A stretch of DNA of 64,000 nucleotides, taken from Hepsetus odoe. Taxonomy: Eukaryota; Chordata; Actinopteri; Characiformes; Hepsetidae. The stretch is from positions 13,674,008 through 13,738,007 of the forward strand of contig CM029383.1 in assembly GCA_017165825.1 (NCBI GenBank), given 5' to 3'. Each line of letters begins with the position of its first letter. Position 1 is the first letter of the stretch. Position numbers and translations under genes: made by a program. The notes below the pieces were generated by a model. It saw nothing but the letters and a program-made list of their open reading frames with translations, searched no databases and was not told the DNA's origin. Positions 50,606 to 63,056 of the stretch are shown here, in pieces.

Positions 50606-53600
50606 TTTGATTGACACTTTGATGTGGTTTTTCTTGGTTCTGTAGAGAATCTGTCATTATTGAAAGCACTGCACTGTAATAATAGGTGGAAGTAACTGTA
50701 TTGTCATTGTGAACACGTCACAACACATGCAGTGCTTTCTCTGCATTTAACCCGTTCAGGTAAAGCAGTGAGCAGCCATGCATCCAGTGTCCCAGGAGCT
50801 GTGTTGGGAACAGCTTGCTCAGGGTGACCTGCAGATCTGGGAATCAAACCTATAATGAGCTTGGGGTCAGATGGCTAACCTAACTGCACCCACTACATAG
50901 TCTTACTGGTTTGGCTCAGAAATATTAAAGTTTTCAAGGAGAACTTCTAAGGGGTTCTGTACCGATCCTATCAAATGTTAAACCCAAAGAATAAAGTGGT
51001 AGAATGGTAACTGGGAGATCTGGTCCAGGGCACAGGTTGGTAGATCCCCTTTTCAAACAGTCTCACTAAACCCTGCAATTAACTGGTGAGTTGATCCAGG
51101 TGTGTTTGAACAGGGAAATAAAAAGCTGGTCTGGAAACTGGCCATCCAGGTTTGTCATCCCCTGAACACAGAAAAGCCCTCCTGCCTCTCTGTGAACTTT
51201 ATACTCCAGATTCCCAGTTTTGATCATAACAGTTATTGAAATCTTAGGAAAGGCAGAGAGGGGCATCAGAGAAAGTTTTATTAGTTGAAATAAATAAATG
51301 TGCATGTTTGACTCATTTTCTTGTTCAAATGAACGTAACTGAAATCGATGGAAAGAATTTGCGCGAGCCTCAGTGTGAAAACTGAAGTGCAGTGCAGCGA
51401 GAGTAAACTAATCCAATTCCATTGGCCTTGGTCGTCATTCAAACACGATAATCATCACCATGACAGATACACATGCAAAAAAATTTAATGTTATTAAAAG
51501 ATAAGAAAATAACACACATCAAACATCAATGTGTCATGTCAAAACAATGGCCGGGCACAATGTCTTTGTCTGCTTTGCAGAATGCAGATAGGTTATTACA
51601 TGTAACAGTGATTCATTCCACTGTTCCATTTTAATAAATGCTAACAAAGCACTATATTACACTTGAAGAGAGGGTTTAGCAATCTAGTCTCATCATGTGC
51701 ACAGTAAGTCTTAAAAGTATGATGATGCAACAAAAAAATATATAAATTTGTTAAAATATATTAAATAGTGAATTGATTCGGAATAGTCACCACCTATGTG
51801 CAACGCTTGGGCCGTGTTCAAAAATCTGTGATGAAGGGCTAGAGGAAGACAGAGCTAATCAAAACACTGGAAAACCTAGAACATGCGTACGTCTCGAAGC
51901 GTATATTAAAGTATAATTTGTGGCCATTGTTATGCAGTGTCTCTTTCCCTTTTTTCAGAGCTATACTATGACCGAGGGAACCATCATGAGTTTGTGTCTC
52001 TGGTGAAGGACCTGGCACGGCCAGGGGAGATGACCCAGTCCCAGACTTTTGACTTTGAGTTCACACATGTGGAGAAACCATATGAGTCTTACACGGGCCA
52101 GAATGTTAAGCTGCGGTATGTATATCCAGTTGTGCAATAGCTTAGCTTGATTATTTACTATAATCAGGCTATTATTACCTGATTCATGTAAGAAGAAAAG
52201 CTGTAGTGTGTTTGGAGTTCAGATGTCTTTCCCAAAGTTTATTACATTTGTGTGATACATAATTTGTAATTTTGTTAAGTTTAATTTGCAACTATTGTAG
52301 TCATATGACTCTTCATCCGAATGGTATTTATTCCTCAAGATATTTTCTAAGAGCGACTGTCGGTAGGAGGCTAAATGACATCAGCAAAGAGATGGACATT
52401 GTTGTGCACACACTCAGCACGTATCCGGAGCTGAACTCTTCCATTAAGATGGAAGTGGGAATCGAGGACTGCCTGCACATTGAGTTTGAGTACAACAAGT
52501 CCAAGTAAGTCTTAAATACATGGTGTCAGGTCGGCACATGTTGTGGTATCAAAGAGTTTTTTTACCTGCAGAATTAAGTTCCAGTTATAATGTAAATAAA
52601 AATAGCTCTAGCATGGAGAATTGGTAAATGGGAAGAAATTCTGTAAGCATTAATTCAACCAAATAATACTATGTTTGTGAACTGGTGATTTGAAACAGTA
52701 CCTTTAGTCTTATGTCCAAATAATTACATGTGCTGGTTGTGGGGGTGGGAAAGGCCCAGCGATTTGAGTCGCAATCACATTGCTTGAAAATTGCTATTGG
52801 ATATTTTCTCCAAATCATTCAATCCTAGCAGCCCCTCTATTGAGAAAATTCATTCACTTTCAGCACTTATTACTTACACACACTCAACTTGTAGAATAGG
52901 GTGTTCCCAGTAGAACGAGAGGTCAAGAGTAGGATGGATTGGTATAAGTGCCCAGCATTCACTTGTGAAGCACTGCAACTGTGTTCTGTGGGGAGATGGT
53001 GCACCATCAAATAACTTTGATATTCCAATATCCAGAGCTGTTCACTCTGTTGGAGATTAAGTCTTGCTCCTAATTTCATTTTCAATGACAAATCTTTATT
53101 CAGGAGATTGTGAGGCCCAGGACTGGGCTTAAATGCTTTCTGAGAAATTAAGCCTTAGCGTACAGCTTTGCTTAAGCAGCAAAATGTCTACAGTTTTTGC
53201 ATACATGGTGTTTCTAGAAAAGGGGTGAGGTGTGTAAAATATGATACACTATGATATCAGATTGTTGGATATTAAAAAAGAGATTTGATTGAAATTTGAT
53301 AACATGCTTAATCTAGAGTTCACATAGTAACTCAAATATAATCAATTATTCATTTCAATAACAACTTCATTTGCATTCAGAAACTTTCGTCAAGAATTTC
53401 TAAATTTACACAAAAACATATTGTATGCTCCGGCCAGCCACATGATTAAAATCACTAAGAAATGAAGTGAGTAACATTGGTTTTCTCATTACAACGGCAC
53501 CTGTCGGTACAGGCAGGAAAGCAGGAAATCTGAGGAAGTGTAAGAATCTCTGCAACTTTGACGAGGGGCAAATTTTGTGTCAGAGCATTCATGCATCAGG

Positions 53601-55345
53601 TGTGTTACCTATTTGCACTGAAAATTCCCTTCCTTAATTGGTCAAAGGAAGAACAACTGGTGAACTGGCAGCAGGATTATGGGCTTCCAAAGTTTACTGA
53701 TATATGCGAAGAGCAAATGCTGGTCTATGTTAATGTGTCAGAGCTGCTTTGGTGGCACAAGGGGGACCTACACAATATTAGGCAAGCTTTAATGTCATGA
53801 CTGATCAGTGTACCTGTCTAATTCTAATTCAAGGGTTGTCATAGGCCCCAGTTAAGTATAATTTTCTTAAATGTTGTAAGTGGAAAAAGAGCAGATATCA
53901 GCCCATGTTTCCTATATAAGTGCATACAAGTTCATACAAATAACAATTGCATCATTATCCCAACGTTCTTGTTCTACTTCATCATCTTTTTTCCCCTCAG
54001 GTACCATCTGAAGGATGTGATAGTGGGTAAGATCTATTTCCTGCTGGTGCGAATTAAAATCAAGCACATGGAAATAGACATCATTAAGAGAGAGACGACG
54101 GGGACTGGGCCAAATGTTTATCATGAAAATGACACCATTGCTAAGTACGAAATCATGGATGGAGCACCTGTGAGAGGTACAGAGAAGTGGCCAAAGCAGA
54201 ACATTTCAACAATTAATGAACACCTGTTCCTGATAATGAAATCCGTTTTTGTCAGTGTTTTATTTTTATGATGTTGCCTGCAATGTTTTTCCTTAATGTA
54301 TGTTTTATGGTATTATTATTATTTTATTTTTATTTTATAACTATATGTATTATTATATGTGCAGGTGAATCTATTCCAATACGACTCTTCCTGGCTGGCT
54401 ATGAGATGACTCCTACCATGCGAGACATCAATAAGAAGTTCTCTGTACGTTATTACCTCAACCTTGTGCTCATTGATGAAGAGGAGAGACGTTACTTCAA
54501 ACAGCAGGTACATGTTTTCAGAATGTCGGTTTTAATGTTATATTTCTGGCTTAGTTTCTGGCCTCAAGGAGAATATCTGGGTCCGAAACAATGCACTGGT
54601 GCTTGGTGGATGACAGATGTTGAAAGCGGTTTTGATGAAGGGCATTTTTATATACTAATTGTACAAATGCATCCTGGATATCGTTTGATATGAAGCTTTT
54701 TTTGAGGAACTGAACGGTGGTGGGTTGCTCAACAGGGCATGGTCAGCAGTTTTCCTTCTGTTGTCAAATTCTATTTCTGCACATTCTCATGCAACACATC
54801 ATGAGTCACTTTTTGTCTGCTTTGAGTGAATAAAAAAAAAACATTTTTATAGCCATAGGAATTAAGCACTATCATTCAACTTAGCTATCAATTATTTATC
54901 TACTTTATCGGCTACACTCTTCAAGCATCAAGAACAGAAGAATGTGTGTATATATTCTAGAACGGCTTGTCAAATCTACAGATGCTGGTCTTTATTTTGC
55001 TTCTAAACTGTCAAACTCATGTCTACCAATTTTGTGGTCAAGCTCAGTGCACATTTTCAAGAAATAACTAAAAATGTATCTCTTAAATTCTACCTCTTTT
55101 TCTTTTTATCTTTCCCATTTCTATTTGTCTCTAAATCCTATCTCAAATTACATTTTATTAACATTATTCAGTATTTCTGAGGACTAATGGCCATAACGAT
55201 GTTGATCTTACAGGAGATCACACTATGGAGGAAGGGTGACATTGTGAGAAAGAGCATGTCTCATCAAGCTGCCATTGCCTCTCAGCGCTTTGAGGGGTCA
55301 GCTAATGCAGAGAAAGCTCTCGCCCAGGCTAAGGAGGACAACTGA
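49964..55345 (+). CDS. vps26b: VPS26B-type retromer subunit (teleost vps26b / vps26bl)
   Basis: VPS26 is the arrestin-fold subunit of the endosomal retromer core (with VPS35 and VPS29), which recycles membrane proteins to the Golgi or plasma membrane. Six exons: 49964-50186, 51959-52115, 52340-52504, 54001-54176, 54365-54507 and 55214-55345. They sum to 996 nt, 331 aa, against about 336 in human VPS26B, with all phases consistent. The start MSFFSFGQSAEIDIVLND and internal blocks such as GQIELYYDRGNHHEFVSLVK and HVEKPYESYTGQNVKLRYF are B-type; VPS26A has ELFNDKSNTHEF at the matching place. The C-terminal tail after SHQAAIASQRFEG is short and differs from mammals, ending AKEDN. The open frame running past exon 1 at 50187 is intron. 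No damage is seen. Zebrafish nomenclature may call this copy vps26bl. Confidence 0.95.
50215..50251. repeat. (CA)n microsatellite
   Basis: Dinucleotide run starting about 28 bases after the vps26b exon 1 donor. Confidence 0.9.
50546..50601. repeat. (CA)n microsatellite
   Basis: About 28 CA units in vps26b intron 1, preceded by a short C run. Confidence 0.9.
50695..50890 (-). repeat. tRNA-derived SINE, minus strand
   Basis: The + text runs CATTTAACCCGTTCAGG, CAGTGAGCAGCCATGC, GCTCAGGGTGACC and GGGAATCAAACC, which is the SINE body and a B box in reverse order. It lies in vps26b intron 1. Confidence 0.6.
53490..53820 (+). mobile_element. internally deleted Tc1-like element, family A
   Basis: The left part holds CAACTTTGACGAGGGGCAAA, GTCAAAGGAAGAACAACTGG and the block after it. 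The right part jumps to TTGGTGGCACAAGGGGGACC and ends AATGTCATGACTGATCAGTG, the conserved end of this fish family. The middle of the transposase gene is missing. It lies in vps26b intron 3. Confidence 0.75.
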
Positions 55346-57330
55346 ACCCTACCCCATCATCTCAATATCTAACAAGAGAAAAGTCTATGTGTGTACGTGT
55401 GTGTGTGTGTGTGTGTGTGTGAGTGTGAGTGACTGTCTGTTGAGCAGATGCTTTGAATGTATGTATATGGACGTGCAGCTATGGCATGATGGTCTTCACC
55501 ATTCCTAAACATTAAATTTTATGATCAAAAAAGCTCTTCAGAAGCTTTTTAAAAGGGACATAATTTTAGGAAAAGGTAAGTTGTTTATAAACAGTAAAAC
55601 ATAAATGACTCATCTGCCAGTATATTGATTACTTCCACAGTTTTGCATTTGCACTTGTGCAATCCATCTAAACTCCAGCCACATTCCAACCTCTGTCCAC
55701 ACTATGAGTTTTTCTTTTTGTTTGTTTGTTTTTTTTCTTCTCCCCCTCAGATATTGATGTTCTGTTTTCATGTAACATGGCATCACCTGTTTAGTAACTA
55801 TCTGTGAAATAACTTGTTTCTTCTGCATTGCAAGTAGCTTTTCAAAAACTTTTGTACTTATTTTTTATGCATTCATGCCTTCTTCCTTTAAATTTGCTGC
55901 CATTCCTTGTGTTGTCAAACCACTTTGGGTTTTGACTGAATTTTGGGATGATGCTGCTTGCAGGTTTAATGTAGCAGTGAGCGGGACCAAACATTTGAAT
56001 TAATTTAGACTTTTATAGAAAGTGGTCACACTTGGAGGCAGTGAGTATAGTATTAAACCTGAGCTGATATATTCATCTTAATATTATGTGTGTGAAGAGG
56101 AAATGCCATTAATAAGGCCTGTTTTTTTTGTTTGTTTTGTTTTGTTTTTAAAGATATGCCAAATCTTCATTCAGTGTTTTCTTATTGGTTTTGTAAATGT
56201 GATGCCACAGTTGCTGAGGCTTTAATATAATCTTGTCTTAATTCTTGTGCCTAATTGTCAGATACTGATTTCACCTTCTCTAAGACTTGAGATGAAATCT
56301 TTGCTGTCTGCCTCATGAAACGCTAACTGTTAACTAACTCTTTAGGAAGCTCCGGTTTAATAGAAACCTTTGGCTGTCATTACCTTTTATTCATTTGAAA
56401 ACCCTAGGAAATTATAATTGCAGTAGCATAATTCATGAACCTGCACACAAAACAAAAATAATGATTTGTAAATGATATTTGGCTTGGACTTAAAGTCCTA
56501 GGAAAACATTTCATTTATATTGATAATCCTAACCTTCTTTGTTAGTTCTACTAAAACTGACAATATCTATTACAAAAGTAGCCCTTCAAATGACCATCTA
56601 TTAAATGGTCTATGAATAACCAGGAGTTCTGTGGAATAACTTTAAAAAAAAACCCTTTTTGACCATTTTTATTTTCAAGAGTACTCATCACCACACCTCC
56701 ACCACGAGTGCTGGAGCAGTTCAAATATCTGACTTTCCTGATCATTGTTTTATATCTAAGGCTTTGAGTGCACTTCATGTTTACTCCCAAACACAGCCAG
56801 GAAATCTTATCCGTCATGAGATCGTAGTATGTATGTTTTGGCTTTTTTTTTGGCCCAGCCTACCAATGGCTTCCAGAGGTTTTTGTGTTCAGCATTGGAT
56901 GTACAAATGTGTAAATGATCTTGCCTTAAGGGTAAGTGTTCTTGGCATTGTTCTGGTTAATGTGAGCTAGTCGCTGTTCAGCACAGGACAGCTCACCTGG
57001 CCAAGGCTTTCAGCTGAAGTTACCCAGATCTCTATGAAATGTCAGTTGTTTTGCCAAGGTTTTGTGGAAGCCATGGTTTGTTGTGCCATTTATTCTGTCC
57101 TTTCTCATGTCTGTTTCAGGTGATTGTCTGTTATAGAGAGCGAGGAGAAAAAGTATTTTATTTGCTTGCAGTAGGATTGACTTCCTAACAACCTAATCAT
57201 TTATCATTGTGTGCAAAAATTGTGCTTTTCAGCATTAGACAAACAATTATACTTATATATTAATATTATGTATGTACAAACTTTACAGATATGAAAGTAT
57301 ATATGATTTTGAAATAAAGTCTTTAGAAAT
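55346..57330 (+). other. vps26b 3' UTR and downstream sequence
   Basis: This is AT-rich, non-coding sequence with a (GT)n stretch at 55397-55422. Possible polyadenylation signals are ATTAAA at about 55511 and AATAAA at about 57313. Several short open frames show no family similarity. I see no other gene here. Confidence 0.5.
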
Positions 57331-57754
57331 TGCCTATGACCAGTTTTAAGGTACTTGCAAAAATAGTTGAAGGGGAATTTCAAAACTGTAATGATGTGCT
57401 CGACGCTTATATAAAGTGTGCAGCACACAAACAGTTGGCTGTGCTGTCCCTGCTTGGTTCCCATGTTCTGTAAATGAAAATGTGTTTTTACTTAGATTGC
57501 CCTGATTAAAACAACCCTCTGAAATTTTCACTGTTTACCTTTGTGAACCCTTTGTCTCTTCTGCAGCACCTGTTACTTTCACCTGGCCTGATAGAGCCAA
57601 GATAAGTGTTTTCATCATAGATACAAGTAGAAAATTACCCCCTCAAAGGCATCTAGATTCTTTAACAAATATGAACACAAAAGAAATCTAAATGGTTTAA
57701 GCACATGTGTGATATTTACTACAGCACAAGGCAATATCTGATGTGTGTCTATAA

Positions 57755-58085
57755 ATGTGTATGTTTTGGATGAACTGTCTCCATTTCTCTCAGCCCTCTG
57801 CATCTTCCTCCTTTAAACCAACCACCTGCATGTCCTCTCTCACCACATCCATAAACCTTCTCTTTGGTCTTCCTCTTTCCTGGCAGCTCCATCTTCAACA
57901 TCCTTCTCCCAATATAATCCTCATCTCTCCTCTGGACATGTCCAAACCAGTGCAAATTTGCTTCTGTAACTTTGTCTCCAAAATGTCCAACCTGAGCTGT
58001 CCCTCTAATATACACATTTCTAATCCTGTCCATCCTCATCACACCCAACAAAAATCTTCAACTCTGTCACCTCCAGCTCTGCGCT
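57755..58085 (-). mobile_element. RTE-like LINE 3' fragment
   Basis: On the minus strand it reads MRMDRIRNVYIRGTAQVGHF, then LHWFGHVQRRDEDYIGRRML and ELPGKRK, the same segment as at 46153-46440. It is severely 5'-truncated and is followed on the + side by a (GT)n-(TA)n tract (58093-58145). Confidence 0.82.
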
Positions 58086-58143
58086 TATAAATGTGTGTGT
58101 GTGTGTGTGTGTATATATATAAAATATACACACATATATATAA

Positions 58144-58582
58144 ACAGTACTGTGCAAAGGTTTTAGGCAGGTGTGGAAAAAATGCTGTAAACAAAGAATG
58201 CTTTCAGAAATAGAAATAATGATTGTTTATTTTTATCAATTTACAAAGTGCAAAGTGAGTGTGTCTGGGATTGCATGAAGAGACAGAAGGATGTGAGGAA
58301 GCCTACATCCACAGAAGATCTGTGGTTAGTTCTTCAAGATGTCTGGAACAACCTACCAGCTGAGTTCCTTCAAAAACTGTGTGCAAGTGTACCTAGAAGA
58401 ATTGATGCTGTTTTGAAGGCGAAGGGTGGTCACGCCAAATATTAATTTGATTTAGATTTCTCTTTTGTTCATTCACTGCATTTTGTTGATTGATGAAAAT
58501 AAATGATTAACACTTTGAAAGCATTCTTTGTTTACAGCATTTTTTCCACACCTGCCTAAAACATTTGCACGGTACTGTATAT
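58144..58582 (+). mobile_element. Tc1-like element, family B, with transposase C-terminal remnant
   Basis: The ends ACAGTACTGTGCAAAGGTTT and CACGGTACTGTATAT match the element at 34637. Between them the frame at 58248-58445 encodes CVWDCMKRQ, LWLVLQDVWNNLPAEFLQKL and AVLKAKGGHAKY, the C-terminus of a Tc1 transposase (usual pattern W..LP...L..L..SMPRR...V..AKGG.T.Y). The N-terminal DNA-binding and DDE regions are deleted. Confidence 0.85.
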
Positions 58583-58589
58583 ATTATCT

Positions 58590-59325
58590 TGCTTTAATGG
58601 GGGGAAAAACAAACAAACAAAAGCATAACCCTCTTTCCAAGTACCTGGAAATTCTTACAAGTTAGTATACTCTGTTTTCTTTTATGTCCTCAGACAGCTG
58701 CTCATGCAGATTTATTTATAAATATTCCTTCAGCATTGTTGCATATTGTGCTCGCTGTTCTGTATCATGTGCTGATAACCACTAGGTGGCAGAACCTCTC
58801 AGGTTCTGTTAAAGGTTCCTGGTAATATATTTTGAGAAAAGTGCTTGTTACATTGGCTGGGGCCTGCCTTTGCAATCAGCTCAGACTGGAGTTTTCATTG
58901 CATACGTTCAACAAGCAAACATTTCTTAGAGATTCTTAAATCAATGTCCAAATGACTGATGTGACTGAATTCTGTAACTGCTGCACAGATATGCTGTCTC
59001 CTGTTCTCCCACAATCCAGACATTGTCCATTAGTCTGGGGACTGGGGAGGCCATTGAAGTAGTTCAGTCCATGGGTTCTTGCTCTTACACCAAACTTTGA
59101 CCCTACTGTTTGCATGGCTCAGCAGAAATTGACAACATTTTTGTTCATGTTCATCTGTCCATTTCTGGTGAACTGCTGCCTTTTGGTGCCTCAGATTCCT
59201 GTCGTGTGGAACCCAATGTTTTCTTCTGTTGTGGTAAATTGGGTTTGTGTTGGTTTGTATTGTGAGATGCTTTTCAGATCACCACTGTTCTACAATGTGG
59301 ATTATTGAGTGTACTCTAGCTGATA
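58590..59325. other. intergenic, nothing recognised
   Basis: AT-rich sequence with short open frames only. No gene or repeat that I can support. Confidence 0.45.
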
Positions 59326-59327
59326 TC

Positions 59328-59475
59328 CTGACATAGTGGTTTGGGCCCCATGAGGACAGTGGAAGGTTGTGGCTTTGAATCCCAGAACAGCATGTTACCT
59401 TGATCTAGGTATTGTCCCCAACACTGCTCCCCAGGCACTTTGTTGTGGTAATGACAGTCACCTTGTCCTTTGAAT
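59328..59475 (+). repeat. tRNA-derived SINE, plus strand
   Basis: GTGGTTTGGGCCCCATGAGG, the B-box-like GGCTTTGAATCCC, and AACACTGCTCCCCAGGCACT match the SINE at 49203. Confidence 0.65.
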
Positions 59476-60479
59476 ACTCTCTTCAGGTTGTTAACTGTCT
59501 GGTTTGTTGTTTCTTGTTCTGTTCTTTGGAAGCCCAAGAAACTGGCACATACTAACATCAGCTTGTTTCACAACTACCCTGTCAATAAGAACGTTACAGT
59601 GTCTCAGCAGGTTTTCCTACCTGTTTAATACCACAAAGTGGATTGTTATTGAAGAGGTATTTGTGGTCTTAAGGTTCTAGCATAGATATATTTTTTTCAT
59701 TCCATATGTGAAATCTCCTTCAGCCCATATGATTGCATTGGCCTGTTCTGAAAGATGAGTGTGTATGTTACAGTAGTGCTGTGGCTGGGAGAGGATGTAT
59801 TGGTATTGATCATTGTGTGAGTGGTGCTGACGGCTGTGTTTTTCAGACTGAAGACTGAAAACTCCTGCTGTTTGTATCGATCTCAGCTAGAGGAGTCTGT
59901 CTAACCTCAGGCTGCTGCATGCAAGTCTAATCTGCAAATGTTGGAAATACTGCTTGAAAGGATCACTTAACTTTCTATAAGGTTTTCAGTTATGGATTCT
60001 GTATCAATGCACACTACATTACCCCACTGCAGTTGGACATTTGCAATTTGACTGATGAAATTAAATAAAAGTTTATTGTTTTACTGTTGTGTTGTGTTAA
60101 AAATTGTGTCATATCATGGTGCAAAAACCACAACCCATCGTGAATGTGTATTGTGAAATATGGTGTGTCTGAAGCCTCCTACCATGTTTGTTATTGCTGG
60201 CTCATTTTTACTTTAATTGGAGACTTAACCATGGGGAAAAGGCATCTATTGAATGTGATCCCTGTGACATGGAGAACTAGAAGCAACATGTATGAGAGTG
60301 AAACAGAAGATTAGGATTGCTTATTTTCAAAAAAGACAGTTTGGTGCTGTTTTGGAAATTAGAATGGTTCAGGTTCAGTTTACTTAAAACAGTCAGTGGA
60401 ATCGGTACTTTGTTTTTTTTTTACAATTTTTAAAAATGTATTATTTACATTTTACTTTAATAATGAATGTGTGTACTTT

Positions 60480-61090
60480 TCTGCACCTATTACACTTTCT
60501 ACTAAACCTTTGGTAGGTATAATGATGCTCAGAGCCAGGTTTTCTCCAGACACCCTGTTGGGAAACATGGGCAAATAGTTGGGCAAATAAACCTCAAGGT
60601 TTTCCTTCTCATAGATTGAGATTGTTTGGGGAAGCTCCCAGCTGAATGTCTTGCATCTTTTAGTGAGGAGTGGCTTCTGACTGGCCACTCACAGAAAAGG
60701 CCTGACTGGAGGAATGCGGCACTGAAAGTTTTCCTTCTGGAAGGTCGATAAATTAAAGATATCAATCATGATGACCATTGGGTTTTGCATGTTTCCTTGG
60801 CCCAATTGCTCAGTTTGTGTGCCAGATCTAGAAAGATTGTTGTCTTCCATTTGTGAATAATAATGCTACCACAGAATTTGGGGCTTTCTGTGCTGAATAA
60901 ATGGGCTTTTATTTTTGCCCCAGATCTGTGATTTGACACAATACTGTCTCTCATGTCTGCAGACAATTCTGTTGACCTCATGGTTTGGCTTTCACAGTGA
61001 TAAACACTGTCAAGTGTGAGACCTTTAATGCACCTTTCCTAATGGTGTCCAGTAAATAAAATTATGCACAGGTAGATAATGTAATGGTCA
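60480..61090 (-). mobile_element. degenerate Tc1-like transposon, family C
   Basis: The minus-strand frames carry MRSTELSADMRDSIVSNHRS (Tc1-like N-terminal helix), SIIIHKWK, then AAFLQSGLFCEWPVR and SQKPLLTKRC, matching the DNA-binding half of a Tc1-like transposase in several shifted frames. It differs from families A and B and is inactive. Confidence 0.65.
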
Positions 61091-61911
61091 TAAGGTGTGA
61101 ATACTTAAGCTATTTTTCAGTCTTTAATAAATTAACAAATGCTCTAAAAACCAGTTATTGTTTTGTGATTAGGCAGTCTGTTTGTAAAGTGGTACAAAGA
61201 ACTCAATTAAAATTATTTTAAATGTATTTTTTTAAACTGAATTATTTAACAAAATGTGTAACCTCATGAAAGCCTTTTTAGAGTATATATTTTTTTCTGT
61301 GAGAATGAGGCCTGTCCCATAGCTCACCATGCCAATCCATATGCCTTTAGTGTCAACCTGATCTTGCAAACACCATCGATGGTTTTTAACTGCTACTACA
61401 CTGTGGAGAAAAGGGGCCTTTCAATAATAACCACGGCAACTGCTTCAAGTCCATTGCTTAGCTTTGCTACCAGGTTCCTATGGCAACAGGGGCCCCTCTG
61501 ATTCTTTTGACTGTGGAGGGGGGCTCAGTGTGTGTGCACACAGAGGGATGGGGGGCTGGCCTTATTGAGGAAAAATCAGGTCGTTACAGTTTGTCCTTGA
61601 GAAGGCTCACTGGATCATCCCACTCACATCCTTATTAGAGATCATTCAGCAAAGGAAGAAATTTAAACCAAGGAAATGAGACTATCTATGCAAGGGGCTG
61701 CTTAATACATGTTGTGGGGTGGCCTCTTTTCCTCTGCTGTCACAATATCTGTTTCAAGTAAGTGTGAATTTGAGAGAGCTTTGTCTATAATCTGTTAGAT
61801 CAAATGGTAATCTGTGGCATTTGTATGATACTCTGCAGTCTGAACACAATTGTGGGCTGCTGCACAGTTACATGATTGTATTTTAATGCAGGCCTGAAAG
61901 AGACAGAGAGA

Positions 61912-61916
<5 letters not shown>

Positions 61917-61962
<46 letters not shown>
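61917..61962. repeat. (GT)n microsatellite
   Basis: About 22 GT units. A second (GT)n-(AT)n tract lies at 62076-62117. Confidence 0.9.
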
Positions 61963-61964
<2 letters not shown>

Positions 61965-62074
61965 TATCTGCCTCTCTCTCCCTCCGTCTGTGTGTACATG
62001 ATGCTTTTTAAAGCATGAAGCTCAGATTAAGCCCAGCCAGGGATTAGGGACAGGCAGGAGATGTGACATCACCA

Positions 62075-62117
<43 letters not shown>

Positions 62118-62559
62118 AAGGTCCTAGGGTTGTGATCCTTATTTCTGGGTGAATTACAGATTCATTGTAAGTAGGTATGCTAAATATTACAGAGCACAAA
62201 ATCGTGCATGGTTTGAGGTGACCAGGACTGGGAACCCCTGATCATGTTTTGTCACCAGTATGTTTCATTTCTCTGCTGAAAAACCCCATGAAATTTTTGA
62301 AAAACCATCATATCATATGGAAGCAATAATATTCTTTATTTCCATTTGTGAAATCACTGTTTTTCTGGTTTCTAATAACTGGTTTGTGCAGAAGGGCAAT
62401 TGTATATCTACTAGCCTAAATGTACTGGAAAAAAGGGTCCACGTCACTAACCAAACACTGAGGTACAAAGCACAGCAAGTGTGAATGAAGCCTCACAGCA
62501 TCCTTCCTCTTACCCTCATCTTTCTCTTCCTCCCTCTCTCTACTCATGAATATGAAGGC

Positions 62560-62829
62560 TGTACACCCTGTGCCAGATGGAAAGAAGGAAAAAGAGAGGG
62601 AGGGAGGGGGTGTGGCCAAAGTGAGCAAACGATGAGGTAGATGAGGAGAGCAACGGAAGGGGGAGGGTGACTTGGTCAGTTGCTGTTGTGATGCGCAGGC
62701 TCTGTGAGAAGGCTGCTGCTTATTGATCAGGAGGCAAGTGCCTGTTCGTCTGCTGGCTTGGGGTTGTAGAATAGAGTGAGGAAGACTGCTTGGCCTTTGT
62801 GGCTGAGTCTGAGAGTGTGCAAGGGTGAA

Positions 62830-62860
<31 letters not shown>

Positions 62861-62983
62861 GGGAGAAATGAAAGAGTCTGCTATTATTTCATGGTGCATG
62901 ATGATGGTCTGGTTCTGACCTGCTTGCACTAAGGAGGAGCTCTCTCTTGCCTGTTGTACAACAAGGGAAGATCTGACTGCAGG
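62560..62983 (+). other. possible untranslated first exon of a downstream gene
   Basis: The sequence is less AT-rich than its surroundings, includes a (GA)n tract (62829-62862), and ends GACTGCAG followed by the donor-like GTAATG at 62984. A possible coding acceptor lies at 63953. Suggestive only. Confidence 0.25.
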
Positions 62984-63005
62984 TAATGAATTTCTCCCTC
63001 TTTCC

Positions 63006-63008
<3 letters not shown>

Positions 63009-63054
<46 letters not shown>
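63009..63054. repeat. (CT)n microsatellite
   Basis: About 22 CT units directly after the donor-like site at 62984. Confidence 0.9.

Positions 63055-63056
<2 letters not shown>

Noticed and set aside
53558..53800. 80-codon open frame in vps26b intron 3
   Set aside because: It spans the deletion joint of a Tc1-like element and is not a gene.
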